DNA of 64,000 bases, taken from contig JAZRFF010000018.1 in NCBI GenBank assembly GCA_045661225.1, positions 1 to 64,000 on the forward strand, read 5' to 3'. This stretch comes from HGM04593 sp045661225 (lineage in GTDB: Bacteria; Bacteroidota; Bacteroidia; Bacteroidales; Bacteroidaceae). Positions within the stretch are counted from its first letter, which is position 1; every line of letters starts with the position of its first letter. Shown here one piece after another: positions 31,383-40,465 of this stretch. The notes under the pieces are model-generated. The model had not been told where the DNA came from. It saw only the letters and a list, made by a program, of their open reading frames with translations, and did no database searches. Made by a program: the position numbers and the translations under genes.

Positions 31383-32033
31383 ATGAAAAAGGCCGAACTA
31401 TACCAAAAAGCAATCGAGTACTTCGAACGCGCAATACCTATTGCCGAAACGGAGTTGGACTACTCCACCCCTTTTGACCTATTGGTGGCTGTCATATTGT
31501 CGGCACAATGCACCGACAGGCGTGTAAACCTTGTCACCCCCGACCTTATCGCGCGTTACCCTACAGCCGCCGAGATGTCCGAAGCGCACCCCGATGAAAT
31601 TTATAATTACATAAAAAGCGTGTCATACCCCAACAACAAGGCCAAGCATCTTGTAGGAATGGCACAAAAGCTATGCAGCGATTTTGGCGGCGAGGTCCCC
31701 GACACACTCGAAGAACTTGTAACACTCCCGGGAGTGGGTCGCAAGACTGCCAACGTAATACTTTCGGTTGTATGGGACAAAAGCGCAATGGCTGTCGACA
31801 CGCACGTGTTCCGCGTGAGTCACCGCATAGGGCTTGTACCCGGGCGTTGCACCACCCCTTACAGTGTTGAGGTGGAACTAATGAAACACATACCCGATGA
31901 AATTGTACCCAAGGCACACCACTGGCTCATTCTGCACGGACGCTACGTGTGCAAAGCGCGTACACCCGAATGCGACAAATGCGGACTAACGACTGTATGC
32001 CGCGAATATCGGAAAAAACACAAAATGCCATAA
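31383..32033 (+). CDS. nth: Endonuclease III
   Basis: With the start at 31383 the protein has 216 residues, normal for Nth. It is a base-excision-repair glycosylase/AP lyase that removes oxidised pyrimidines. The helix-hairpin-helix LVTLPGVGRKTANVIL with the catalytic Lys, the catalytic Asp in AVDTHVFRVSHRIG and the C-terminal 4Fe-4S ligands C-x6-C-x2-C-x5-C (CKARTPECDKCGLTTVC) are all intact. It probably shares an mRNA with the phosphatase gene. Confidence 0.96.
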   Translation: MKKAELYQKAIEYFERAIPIAETELDYSTPFDLLVAVILSAQCTDRRVNLVTPDLIARYPTAAEMSEAHPDEIYNYIKSVSYPNNKAKHLVGMAQKLCSDFGGEVPDTLEELVTLPGVGRKTANVILSVVWDKSAMAVDTHVFRVSHRIGLVPGRCTTPYSVEVELMKHIPDEIVPKAHHWLILHGRYVCKARTPECDKCGLTTVCREYRKKHKMP

Positions 32034-32089
32034 TTATTATAACTTATTTAAATTTCCACAAAAAAGATATTTGTTTTATTAAAAATGAC

Positions 32090-32097
32090 TATCTTTG
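32090..32097 (+). promoter_or_regulatory. -7 box of pgk
   Basis: TATCTTTG is a perfect -7 box with TTTG at 32070-32073. It lies 190 bases before pgk, so the leader is long. That leader contains no obvious frame. Confidence 0.55.
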
Positions 32098-32286
32098 CAC
32101 TAATTGCGAAAGTACTTTACGCCACGCGCTGTAATGTATTATGCTAAACGGGAATAACCCAATTACCCGCCGGCAACGAACCTCATTGCAATAAACGGCA
32201 AAAGAGATTGTGTCCACAACAAAAAGCACAATATTTTCGCAATACAAAAAGAACAATTATTACTAACTCAATAACAATTTAGTATT

Positions 32287-33537
32287 ATGACTATTGACAA
32301 TTTTAAATTTGCCGGTAAGAAGGCAATTGTCCGTGTTGACTTTAACGTACCCTTGAACGAAGAGGGCAAGATTACTGATGACACACGTATCCGCGGTGCT
32401 CTTCCCACATTGAAGAAGGTTCTTGCCGATGGCGGCGCGCTCATTATTATGTCACATATGGGCAAGCCAAAGGGTAAGGTTAACGCAAAGTACTCATTGA
32501 GCCAGATTGTTGATGCTGTTGCCGAGAAATTGGGTGTACCTGTACAGTTTGCTCCCGATTGCGCAAAGGCTGCCGAGGCCGCTGCTGCATTGAAGGCAGG
32601 CGAGGTACTTATGCTCGAGAACCTCCGTTTCTACCCCGAAGAGGAGGGCAAGCCCGTCGGTATCGACAAGGAGGACCCTGCATACAACGATGCAAAGAAG
32701 GCTATGAAGGAGTCACAGAAGGAGTTTGCAAAGACTCTTGCTTCATACGCTGACTGCTACATAAACGACGCATTCGGTACAGCACACCGTCGTCACGCTT
32801 CAACTGCTGTCATTGCCGATTATTTCGACGCAGACAACAAGATGCTCGGTTATTTGATGGAGAAAGAGGTTCAGGCCGTTGACAACATTCTCAAGGATAT
32901 CAAGCGTCCTTTCACCGCTATTATGGGTGGTTCAAAGGTTTCTACAAAAATCGGTATCATCGAGAACCTTATGGACAAGGTTGACAACCTTATTCTTTGC
33001 GGCGGTATGACATATACTTTTGCAAAGGCTCAGGGTGGCGAGATTGGCCGTTCTATCGTTGAGGACGACAAGCTCGACCTTGCTATAAGCATTATGGAGC
33101 AGGCTAAGGCAAAAGGTGTAAACCTTGTTCTTGCTCAGGACTGCGTTGCTGCCGATGACTTCTCGAACGATGCCAACACACAGGTATGTTCAGCTCACGC
33201 TATTCCCGAGGGTTGGGAAGGTCTCGATGCAGGTCCCGAGGCACAGAAGGCTTTTGCAGCAGCCATCGTCGATGCAAAGACAATCCTTTGGAACGGTCCT
33301 GCCGGCGTATTCGAGTTTGACAACTTCACAGCAGGTTCACGCGCTATTGCCGAGGCTATCGGCAAGGCTACCGCTAACGGTGCATTCTCTCTCATCGGTG
33401 GTGGTGACTCTGTAGCTTGTATCAACAAGTTCGGTATGGCAGACCAGGTATCATACATCTCTACCGGTGGTGGTGCTCTGCTCGAGGCTATCGAGGGTAA
33501 GGTTCTCCCCGGCGTTGCAGCCATCAAGGGCGAATAA
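32287..33537 (+). CDS. pgk: Phosphoglycerate kinase
   Basis: The 416-residue glycolytic enzyme moves a phosphate from 1,3-bisphosphoglycerate to ADP. RVDFNVPLNEEG, the SHMGKPKG loop, LENLRFYPEE, NDAFGTAHRRHAS, the hinge region and the C-terminal GGGDSV are all present, and the length is normal. Codon use is like gapA, suggesting high expression. It is monocistronic with its own terminator. Confidence 0.98.
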   Translation: MTIDNFKFAGKKAIVRVDFNVPLNEEGKITDDTRIRGALPTLKKVLADGGALIIMSHMGKPKGKVNAKYSLSQIVDAVAEKLGVPVQFAPDCAKAAEAAAALKAGEVLMLENLRFYPEEEGKPVGIDKEDPAYNDAKKAMKESQKEFAKTLASYADCYINDAFGTAHRRHASTAVIADYFDADNKMLGYLMEKEVQAVDNILKDIKRPFTAIMGGSKVSTKIGIIENLMDKVDNLILCGGMTYTFAKAQGGEIGRSIVEDDKLDLAISIMEQAKAKGVNLVLAQDCVAADDFSNDANTQVCSAHAIPEGWEGLDAGPEAQKAFAAAIVDAKTILWNGPAGVFEFDNFTAGSRAIAEAIGKATANGAFSLIGGGDSVACINKFGMADQVSYISTGGGALLEAIEGKVLPGVAAIKGE

Positions 33538-33559
33538 TTGACCGTCAATAAATAACTCA

Positions 33560-33589
33560 ATAAACAGCGTGGGCAACCGCGCTGTTTAT
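33560..33589 (+). terminator. Terminator of pgk
   Basis: ATAAACAGCG pairs with CGCTGTTTAT, 23 bases after the stop and 14 bases before the next gene. Confidence 0.75.
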
Positions 33590-33603
33590 GTTTATAAAAA
33601 AGT

Positions 33604-35805
33604 ATGGAAGAGAAACGTATCACCGAAATTCAAAGTAAGGTTATAGAAGCTCTCGCCGAGGAGAGGCTCAAGAAGGCTATAGACACACTCGCCGAGGATA
33701 TTGACGATATTCAGGATTGGGATTTGCGCACACGCTTTACCGAAATGCAGACGGCCTACAACTATCTGCTTGAATACCTGCGTATGGGAATGCCCGACCC
33801 TGACAGGGAGCGTCTTCACAATGATTTATTGGGCCGGTGTTACGTTATAAACGACCAGATTGCAGCAGCAAGGCTCGGCGAGCAGTCGACTAAGGTTTAT
33901 TGCCAGATGCGACGTAAATTCAAAGAAGCAACCGCGCTTTGCAGCATATACGAGCAATTAAAGGAAAATTTTGCCAACAAATGTGTTGCCGACTCACTAC
34001 CCGACGAGGAGTGCCGGGCATTGCGCACACGAATTTACACAGAGCACGAAGCATTGTTGTCCAAATTATTCGGTGCTATATGGGCAAGAAATTCCTGGAG
34101 CAAAAGCGACGTTGAGACAATCTCGGACATTATAACAAGTTCCGAAATTGACATAAATGACCGCGCTGTAGCCGTCAGTGCAATAATGTTGAGCGCACTA
34201 AGCTGCTTCGAGCCGTTAAAGATTGTCGCATTATGCCACATAGTTGCAAACGAGAACACATTGCTATCGACGAGAGCCATAATAGGCTTAATAATTACCC
34301 TCTTTCACTACGGCAGCCGCATAAAATACTATCCCGAGGTTACAAGCGCACTTGCTGTTATAACCGAGAATCCTGCAATTATACGCCGCGTGCAAACAAT
34401 ACAAATTCAGTTATTGCGTTGCCGCGAGACTCAGAAAATTGACCGCAAGATGCGTGAGGAGATTATTCCCGCGATGATGAAGAATCCCAACCTAAGAAAC
34501 AGCAAATTAAACATTGACATTCTGAAGGAAATTGAGCAGGACGACGACAAAAACCCCGAATGGAGAAGATGGATTGAAGAGGACGAGATTAAGGGCAAGA
34601 TTGAAGAAATGAGCAAATGGCAGATTGAGGGTGCCGACGTCTATATGAGCACATTCTCACAACTGAAAAACTTTCCATTCTTTAACGAAATTTCAAACTG
34701 GTTCCGTCCGTTCGACACTGCCGTGCCGGCTGTTGCCGAAATTCTGCCGCAAAGCATAAAAAGCAGCAAAAGCCTGATAGGTGCTATTTGCGGGTCTCAA
34801 ATTTTCTGCAACAGCGACAAATACTCATTCTGCTTCACATTCAAAAGCGTACCACAGAGCCAGCGCGACGCACTTATGGAGCAAATGATGGGGAACGGCG
34901 ACAACGAAGAGCTCTCAATGGACACCGCCTCGGAAATTACACAAGAAAAGAGAGCCGAAGGTGAAAGCAACCAATATATTCAGGACCTTTACAGATTCTT
35001 CAAGCTATCGAACTACCGCCACGAATTCAGCGACCCATTCAAAATGTCACTCAATCTGCTTGAAAACGAGCAGTTGTCGACACTGATAGAGAGCGACGAA
35101 GCGCTACTGCGAACGTTCCGTTACCTTGTCGAGAAAGAGTATTACGGCGAGGCGTTCAAGGCCGGACTGTTATTCGAGAAGAGCGGAAAAGGCGATGCAC
35201 AGTTCTTTCAGGAGATGGGATTCTGCGCACAAAAGGAGTGTAACTTTGACTGCGCTATCGACTACTACACAAAGGCCGATATTATTAAACCCGATACCTT
35301 GTGGACACTGCGTCACATTGCACAATGCTACCGTCTGCAAGGAGAGTCGGAAAAGGCATTAGGATACTATCTGATGGCCGAAGAACTTGCGCCCGAAAAT
35401 ATATCACTGCTGTTGCAGACCGGCGAGAGCTATGCTACATTAAAACAATATGACGAAGCTTTTGCAAGGTTCTACAAAGTAGAATACCTCAATCCATCAT
35501 CGGCACGCGCAATGCGCGCCATAGCCTGGTGCTCTTTTATGGTGGGCAAAGACGAGCAGGCACGTGCATACTACAAACGCTTGCAAGAGTCGCCCAAAGC
35601 TACATTCGAGGACTATCTCAACAACGCACACGTCGAGTGGGTTAACGGCAACAAGACCGTAGCCGTCGAGTTATACCATAAAGCAAAAGATGTATGCGGC
35701 AGTGTCGAGAAAGTTTCCCGGCAGATTATGCACGACAAGGAGGCGCTCCTTTCGCGTGGCACAAGCGAAAAAGAACTATTGCTATTGAGGGATTTAATAG
35801 AATAA
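33604..35805 (+). CDS. Large tetratricopeptide-repeat protein
   Basis: The 733-residue soluble protein has no signal peptide. The first 450 residues are helical without a recognised domain. From about residue 490 TPR units are visible (YYGEAFKAGLLFEKSGKGDA, CNFDCAIDYYTKADIIKPDT, ALGYYLMAEELAPENIS, YDEAFARFYKVEYLNPSS). Proteins of this shape act as scaffolds, but no partner can be named. Its stop lies two bases before the ATG of the phase-variable acyltransferase, so the two are probably co-transcribed. Confidence 0.8.
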   Translation: MEEKRITEIQSKVIEALAEERLKKAIDTLAEDIDDIQDWDLRTRFTEMQTAYNYLLEYLRMGMPDPDRERLHNDLLGRCYVINDQIAAARLGEQSTKVYCQMRRKFKEATALCSIYEQLKENFANKCVADSLPDEECRALRTRIYTEHEALLSKLFGAIWARNSWSKSDVETISDIITSSEIDINDRAVAVSAIMLSALSCFEPLKIVALCHIVANENTLLSTRAIIGLIITLFHYGSRIKYYPEVTSALAVITENPAIIRRVQTIQIQLLRCRETQKIDRKMREEIIPAMMKNPNLRNSKLNIDILKEIEQDDDKNPEWRRWIEEDEIKGKIEEMSKWQIEGADVYMSTFSQLKNFPFFNEISNWFRPFDTAVPAVAEILPQSIKSSKSLIGAICGSQIFCNSDKYSFCFTFKSVPQSQRDALMEQMMGNGDNEELSMDTASEITQEKRAEGESNQYIQDLYRFFKLSNYRHEFSDPFKMSLNLLENEQLSTLIESDEALLRTFRYLVEKEYYGEAFKAGLLFEKSGKGDAQFFQEMGFCAQKECNFDCAIDYYTKADIIKPDTLWTLRHIAQCYRLQGESEKALGYYLMAEELAPENISLLLQTGESYATLKQYDEAFARFYKVEYLNPSSARAMRAIAWCSFMVGKDEQARAYYKRLQESPKATFEDYLNNAHVEWVNGNKTVAVELYHKAKDVCGSVEKVSRQIMHDKEALLSRGTSEKELLLLRDLIE

Positions 35806-35807
35806 AT

Positions 35808-36859
35808 ATGATAGATGAAAGTAGAAAGAAAGAAAGAAAGAACGCCTCGCGAATTTTGATATTTTAAAGTCTTTTGCCATTTATCTGGTAATATGGGGGC
35901 ACTGCGTACAGCATCTTCTAAGCAGTAATTACACTGACGAAGTTATGTACAGAGTTATCTATTCTTTCCATATGCCGTTGTTTATGACAATATCGGGATA
36001 TTTTGCTGTCTCAAGCCTGAAAAAGTCATTCACACAAACCATAGTGGCAAAGACCAGACAACTTCTGCTTCCTTGCGTCACTGTATCATTATTGCTGGCA
36101 GCCACACATTATATATTTATACAAGAAAATTTTGGCGCAGACTTTAAGTTTCAGTTACTTTATGCACTTTGGTTTCTCAAGACCCTCTTTTTCTGCTTCA
36201 TAATATCGTTTGTATGTTACAAGTGCGGCAGGTTCAAGAATATAGCCTTGCTTATTACACTTATTATGACACAAATGCCACAAATGTCATATATTCATTA
36301 TCTTACGACCAATATAGAGATAATGTACCCATCGTACATTGCGGGAATATTGATAAAAGAGCACTGGAGCATTATTGAACGGTACTCAAAAACAATAATG
36401 ATTGTCACCTGTGTCATCTTTGGAGCGATGTTGCTATTCTGGAGTAAGGATTTTTGGCAACCGACTGGTGCTATGATGTATGAGCTTAAGGCGTTAAACC
36501 TATCAAGCGCATTATACTTAATGTATATAAGATATTATAGGCTTATCATCGGATTAGCCGGGTCTATTTTCTTTATTTTACTATCATACAGGCTATTGAG
36601 TAAACAGACAAATAATAAGTTTGTAAAAATAACAGCCGACTGTGGTAAATATACAATGGGTATATATATTATGCAGTTCTTACTATTTGAAGAAGGAATT
36701 TCCAAATTCCTGAATTTTGACGGAATGAACTTCTATGTCTTCAATTTCTTGTTCGTACCTCTCTTTTCGGCAATATTGATGGGGGTATGCACAATCATCG
36801 TAAAAATGATTGAAAGGAACAAATTACTCTCTTTTCTTTTATTAGGCAAGGGTTTATAG
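35808..36859 (+). pseudogene. Acyltransferase-3 family protein, out of frame at an (AGAA)5 tract (phase-variable, OFF)
   Basis: The ATG at 35808 opens MIDESRKKERKNASRILIF-stop (35867). The same DNA in the next frame from about 35825 encodes ERLANFDILKSFAIYLVIWG with the family His in WGHC, continuing without a break through FHMPLFMTISGY to 36859. Exactly one more AGAA unit (or two fewer) would join the two frames into a protein of 351 residues with about ten membrane helices. Family members O-acetylate surface polysaccharides. No alternative start exists in the long frame before 35945, which lies inside the domain. Confidence 0.8.
35823..35842 (+). repeat. (AGAA)5 tetranucleotide tract at the acyltransferase start
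   Basis: Five perfect AGAA units begin 15 bases after the ATG. Slipped-strand mispairing here changes the reading frame. Such tracts are the standard contingency switch in Haemophilus and Neisseria; Bacteroidales mostly use DNA inversion. Confidence 0.9.
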
Positions 36860-36954
36860 TGCTTATATATAATATCAGCAACAGAATCACGCACTTGAGG
36901 TAAAAGAACAAATTACCGCAACAAGACGTTATCTACTCAAAAAAACTTTGTTTT

Positions 36955-38673
36955 ATGGAGTGGATAACTGATACTTTACGTTCGCACCCGGAGCTTGCCA
37001 TCTACCTAACATTGGGATTAGGCTTTCTCATTGGAAAAATTCACATAAAAGGATTCGGATTAGGAATTGTAACAAGCGTACTCCTGGTGGGTGTGCTTGT
37101 GGGACAGTTGGAGATACCCGTAACGGGGGCACTCAAGCAAACAGCTTTTCTTTTGTTCCTTTTCGCCATCGGTTACAAAGTAGGTCCACAGTTTTTTGCA
37201 GGATTGCGCAAAGAGGGATTGCCACAAGTCTACTTTGCAGCAGTAATGTGCCTGTTCATTCTGCTGTCGACGTGGGGAATAGCCGGCATAATGGGATACA
37301 GCGCCGGTGAGGCTGCCGGATTGTTGTCCGGTTCGCAGACTATAAGCGCTGTCATAGGAGTGGCAGGAGATACCATAAGAGGGCTTGACCTGCCCGATGC
37401 TGAGCAACAGAAAATGCTTGATATTATGCCTGTTGCCTACGCGGTTACCTATATATTCGGCACGGCAGGCTCTGCGTGGATTCTGGCACGTCTGGGACCG
37501 AAGATGCTCGGTGGAATAGAGAAAGTTAAAGCATCGTGCCGCGAACTTGAAGCGCGTATGGGAAGCGATGAGAGCGAAAAGCCCGGGTTTATGGGCGCAA
37601 AGCGCGAGGTTGAGTTTCGCTGCTACAGAATTGAGAATGAGTGGTTCAGCAAAGGGCGTCAGGTACGCGAACTTGAACGTTTCTTTGCAAAGATGGGAAA
37701 AAGGCTCTTTGTCGAGCGCATACGCAAAGGCGAAAGAATTATAGACGACATACGCCCAAACGAGATTCTGACGGACGGCGACGAAATTGTAATAAGCGGA
37801 CGCCACGAATACACTGTTGGCGAAGAAAAATGGATTGGGACAGAGGTGGCAGATGAAACACTGCTCGAATTTCCCGTAATGGTAATAAAAAGCACTGTCG
37901 CAGGGAGTTCTTTCAGACACGAAACGTCGTTTAACGGCAAGCAAGTAAGCGAGTTGCGAGCACAAACATTTATGCACGGAGTGGTAATACAGAGAATAAG
38001 GCGTATGGGTGTAAACATTCCTGTACTCCCCAAAACTGTACTAAACACCGGTGATGTAATTGAAATTGTCGGTAAAAAGATTGATGCTATGCACGCAGCA
38101 AGAAAGATTGGCTACCCCGACCTTGCCACTAATGAAACTGACGTAGTCTTTCTTTCTATCGGCATACTGATAGGCGCGCTCATCGGTACACTCACACTGC
38201 ACATTGGAAACGTCCCCATAAGCATAAGCAGCAGCGGCGGAGCACTCATTGCCGGACTGGTATTTGGCTGGTGGCGTGCACACCACCCCACATTCGGTGC
38301 TATTCCCGAAGGAGCTCTTTGGGCGTTCAACAATTTAGGATTAAACATTTTCATTGCCGTAATTGGAATATCGGCCGGACCGGGATTCGTCAGCGGATTC
38401 CAAGAAGCCGGTCTATCGCTGTTCGTGGCAGGTATTATCGCAACGTCGTTACCCCTCTTCTTTGGGCTATACATTGCCATAAAGTGGTTCAAATTTCACC
38501 CGGCCATAGCTCTTGGCTGTTGCGCAGGAGCACGCACGACAACAGCAGCCATTGGTGCAATACAAGAGAGCATCGGCAGCGAGACGCCGGCTCTTGGGTA
38601 CACTGTAACATATGCAGTCGGCAATACCCTGCTCATTCTGTGGGGAGTGTTCATTGTTCTTATGACAGCATAG
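36955..38673 (+). CDS. aspT: AspT/YidE-family antiporter (aspartate:alanine exchanger)
   Basis: The 572-residue inner-membrane protein has two copies of the AspT/YidE/YbjL duplication domain (about 10-180 and 395-570; LFLFAIGYKVGPQF and IAVIGISAGPGF). Between them are two RCK_C/TrkA_C-like domains (about 200-390; RLFVERIRKGERIIDD, GDEIVISGRHEY). It lies 23 bases upstream of an aspartate 4-decarboxylase gene. That pairing identifies it as the precursor/product exchanger: aspartate enters, alanine leaves, and a proton is used inside. Confidence 0.9.
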   Translation: MEWITDTLRSHPELAIYLTLGLGFLIGKIHIKGFGLGIVTSVLLVGVLVGQLEIPVTGALKQTAFLLFLFAIGYKVGPQFFAGLRKEGLPQVYFAAVMCLFILLSTWGIAGIMGYSAGEAAGLLSGSQTISAVIGVAGDTIRGLDLPDAEQQKMLDIMPVAYAVTYIFGTAGSAWILARLGPKMLGGIEKVKASCRELEARMGSDESEKPGFMGAKREVEFRCYRIENEWFSKGRQVRELERFFAKMGKRLFVERIRKGERIIDDIRPNEILTDGDEIVISGRHEYTVGEEKWIGTEVADETLLEFPVMVIKSTVAGSSFRHETSFNGKQVSELRAQTFMHGVVIQRIRRMGVNIPVLPKTVLNTGDVIEIVGKKIDAMHAARKIGYPDLATNETDVVFLSIGILIGALIGTLTLHIGNVPISISSSGGALIAGLVFGWWRAHHPTFGAIPEGALWAFNNLGLNIFIAVIGISAGPGFVSGFQEAGLSLFVAGIIATSLPLFFGLYIAIKWFKFHPAIALGCCAGARTTTAAIGAIQESIGSETPALGYTVTYAVGNTLLILWGVFIVLMTA

Positions 38674-38696
38674 CAACAATATAATCTTTTAATAAT

Positions 38697-40355
38697 ATGG
38701 ACAGATACCTTAACAACCACAGCGAAACAGAACATTTTGAAAAAAAGATGGAGAAGATTAGCCCTTTTGAGCTAAAAGACAGGCTAATAAAGCTTGCCGA
38801 CGAGAGTATAAAGCGTATGATGCGAACAATGCTTAATGCCGGACGCGGTAACCCCAACTGGGTTGCCACGACACCTCGCGAAGCCTTTTTTGCACTTGGA
38901 AAATTCGGCATTGAAGAGTGTCGACGCGATTGGACGAGCGATGAAGGGCTTGCAGGAATACCGCAAAAAAGTGGTATTGCAGCACGATTCGAAGAGTTCT
39001 TAAAGGCGAACAACAATGAGAAAGGGGTTGTTTTTTTACAAAAGTGCTACCGTTATATGCTCGACGAGCACTCTGTCGACCCGGAAACACTTGTACACGA
39101 ATGGACCGAAGGGGTTATTGGCAACCAGTACCCTGTTCCTGACCGTATTCTCAGACACACCGAGATTGCCGTACGCGACTATCTTGCTCAGGAACTGTGC
39201 GACTCCCGCCCCCCGCAAGGCGAGTTCGACCTATTCGCTACCGAAGGTGGCACTGCTGCAATGTGCTACATCTTCGACAGCCTGCAGCAGAACTATCTTT
39301 TGAAGCGTGGCGACAAAATTGCGCTTATGACACCGGTATTTACACCTTACATTGAGATTCCGCACCTCAGACGCTACAACTATAAAGTAACCGAAATTCC
39401 GGCTTGCAAAATGAGCCGCGACGGTCTGCACCTGTGGCAGTACGACGAGAAGGAGATAAGCCGTCTGCGCGACCCGGAATACAAAGCCGTTTTTATCGTC
39501 AACCCGAGCAATCCGCCCAGTTACGCACTCTCAAACGAGACAATAGAAGAACTGACAGACATTGTAAACAGATGGAACCCTAACCTTATGATTGTGACCG
39601 ATGATGTATACGCCACATACATAGAAGGTTTCCAGTCACTTATGGCAAGAATTCCACACAACACAATATGTGTCTATTCGTTCTCAAAATACTTCGGTGC
39701 AACAGGTTGGCGCACTGCGGTTATTGCCCTGCACCGTGATAATATATTCGATAAATTATTGCAAAGGTCACCACGCAAGCGCAAGAGCGAGCTGCAGCAG
39801 CGATACGGAACTATCAGAAGCGACGTTGAAAAAATGCGGTTCATAGACCGTATGGTTGCCGATAGCCGTCAGGTTGCACTCAACCACACAGCCGGTGCAT
39901 CATTGCCTCAACAAATTCAAATGACGCTATTTGCCCTCTACTCAATAATAGACAAACGCGAGGGCGACAGCTTCCGCTTGAAGATGCGAAACATCATTCA
40001 GCAACGCCTTGAAACATTATGGAGCAGTATGGGATTCACGCTATTGCCCGACCCGCTACGTGCAGGATACTATTCCGAAGTTGACCTTGATGTGTGGGCA
40101 CAACGTTTGTACGGAAAGGACTTTACCGAATGGTTGCATCTTAACTACAACCCATTGGACATTGTATTCCGCCTTGCAACAGAAACCTCGTTGGTTGTTC
40201 TTAACGGAGGAGGTTTCGACGGCCCCGAATGGAGCATAAGAGTATCACTGGCCAACCTGAAAGAGAAAGATTATAAAGTAATTGGAAAAAGTGTAAGGAA
40301 AATACTCGATTCGTATGCTGAGCGTTGGAAAAAAAGCCTACCCGTGGTAGAATAA
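38697..40355 (+). CDS. aspD: Aspartate 4-decarboxylase / aspartate transaminase
   Basis: The 552-residue PLP enzyme of fold type I converts aspartate to alanine and CO2 (aspartate beta-decarboxylase). IVNPSNPPSYALS, the VTDDVYATY aspartate and the PLP lysine in YSFSKYFGATGWR are present. The long N-terminal arm and total length (about 530-550) are typical of AspD rather than plain aminotransferases. With AspT it forms a decarboxylative cycle that makes proton-motive force and raises internal pH. Confidence 0.93.
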   Translation: MDRYLNNHSETEHFEKKMEKISPFELKDRLIKLADESIKRMMRTMLNAGRGNPNWVATTPREAFFALGKFGIEECRRDWTSDEGLAGIPQKSGIAARFEEFLKANNNEKGVVFLQKCYRYMLDEHSVDPETLVHEWTEGVIGNQYPVPDRILRHTEIAVRDYLAQELCDSRPPQGEFDLFATEGGTAAMCYIFDSLQQNYLLKRGDKIALMTPVFTPYIEIPHLRRYNYKVTEIPACKMSRDGLHLWQYDEKEISRLRDPEYKAVFIVNPSNPPSYALSNETIEELTDIVNRWNPNLMIVTDDVYATYIEGFQSLMARIPHNTICVYSFSKYFGATGWRTAVIALHRDNIFDKLLQRSPRKRKSELQQRYGTIRSDVEKMRFIDRMVADSRQVALNHTAGASLPQQIQMTLFALYSIIDKREGDSFRLKMRNIIQQRLETLWSSMGFTLLPDPLRAGYYSEVDLDVWAQRLYGKDFTEWLHLNYNPLDIVFRLATETSLVVLNGGGFDGPEWSIRVSLANLKEKDYKVIGKSVRKILDSYAERWKKSLPVVE

Positions 40356-40416
40356 AGAGAGATTATGCGCTATTTGCGACAGCGGCTATTTATCAACACA
40401 AAAAGTGAAACAAAAA

Positions 40417-40444
40417 AAGCAGAGTGATATTCACCACTCTGCTT
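40417..40444. terminator. Bidirectional terminator between aspD and maeB
   Basis: AAGCAGAGTG pairs perfectly with CACTCTGCTT around an 8-base loop between convergent genes, with an A-run on the left. Confidence 0.85.
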
Positions 40445-40465
40445 AATGTATATTACTAAATTTGT

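Noticed and set aside
35823..35842. Simple gene decay of the acyltransferase
   Set aside because: The rest of the coding region is open and conserved to its stop; the only defect is at a slippable repeat, which fits phase variation better.
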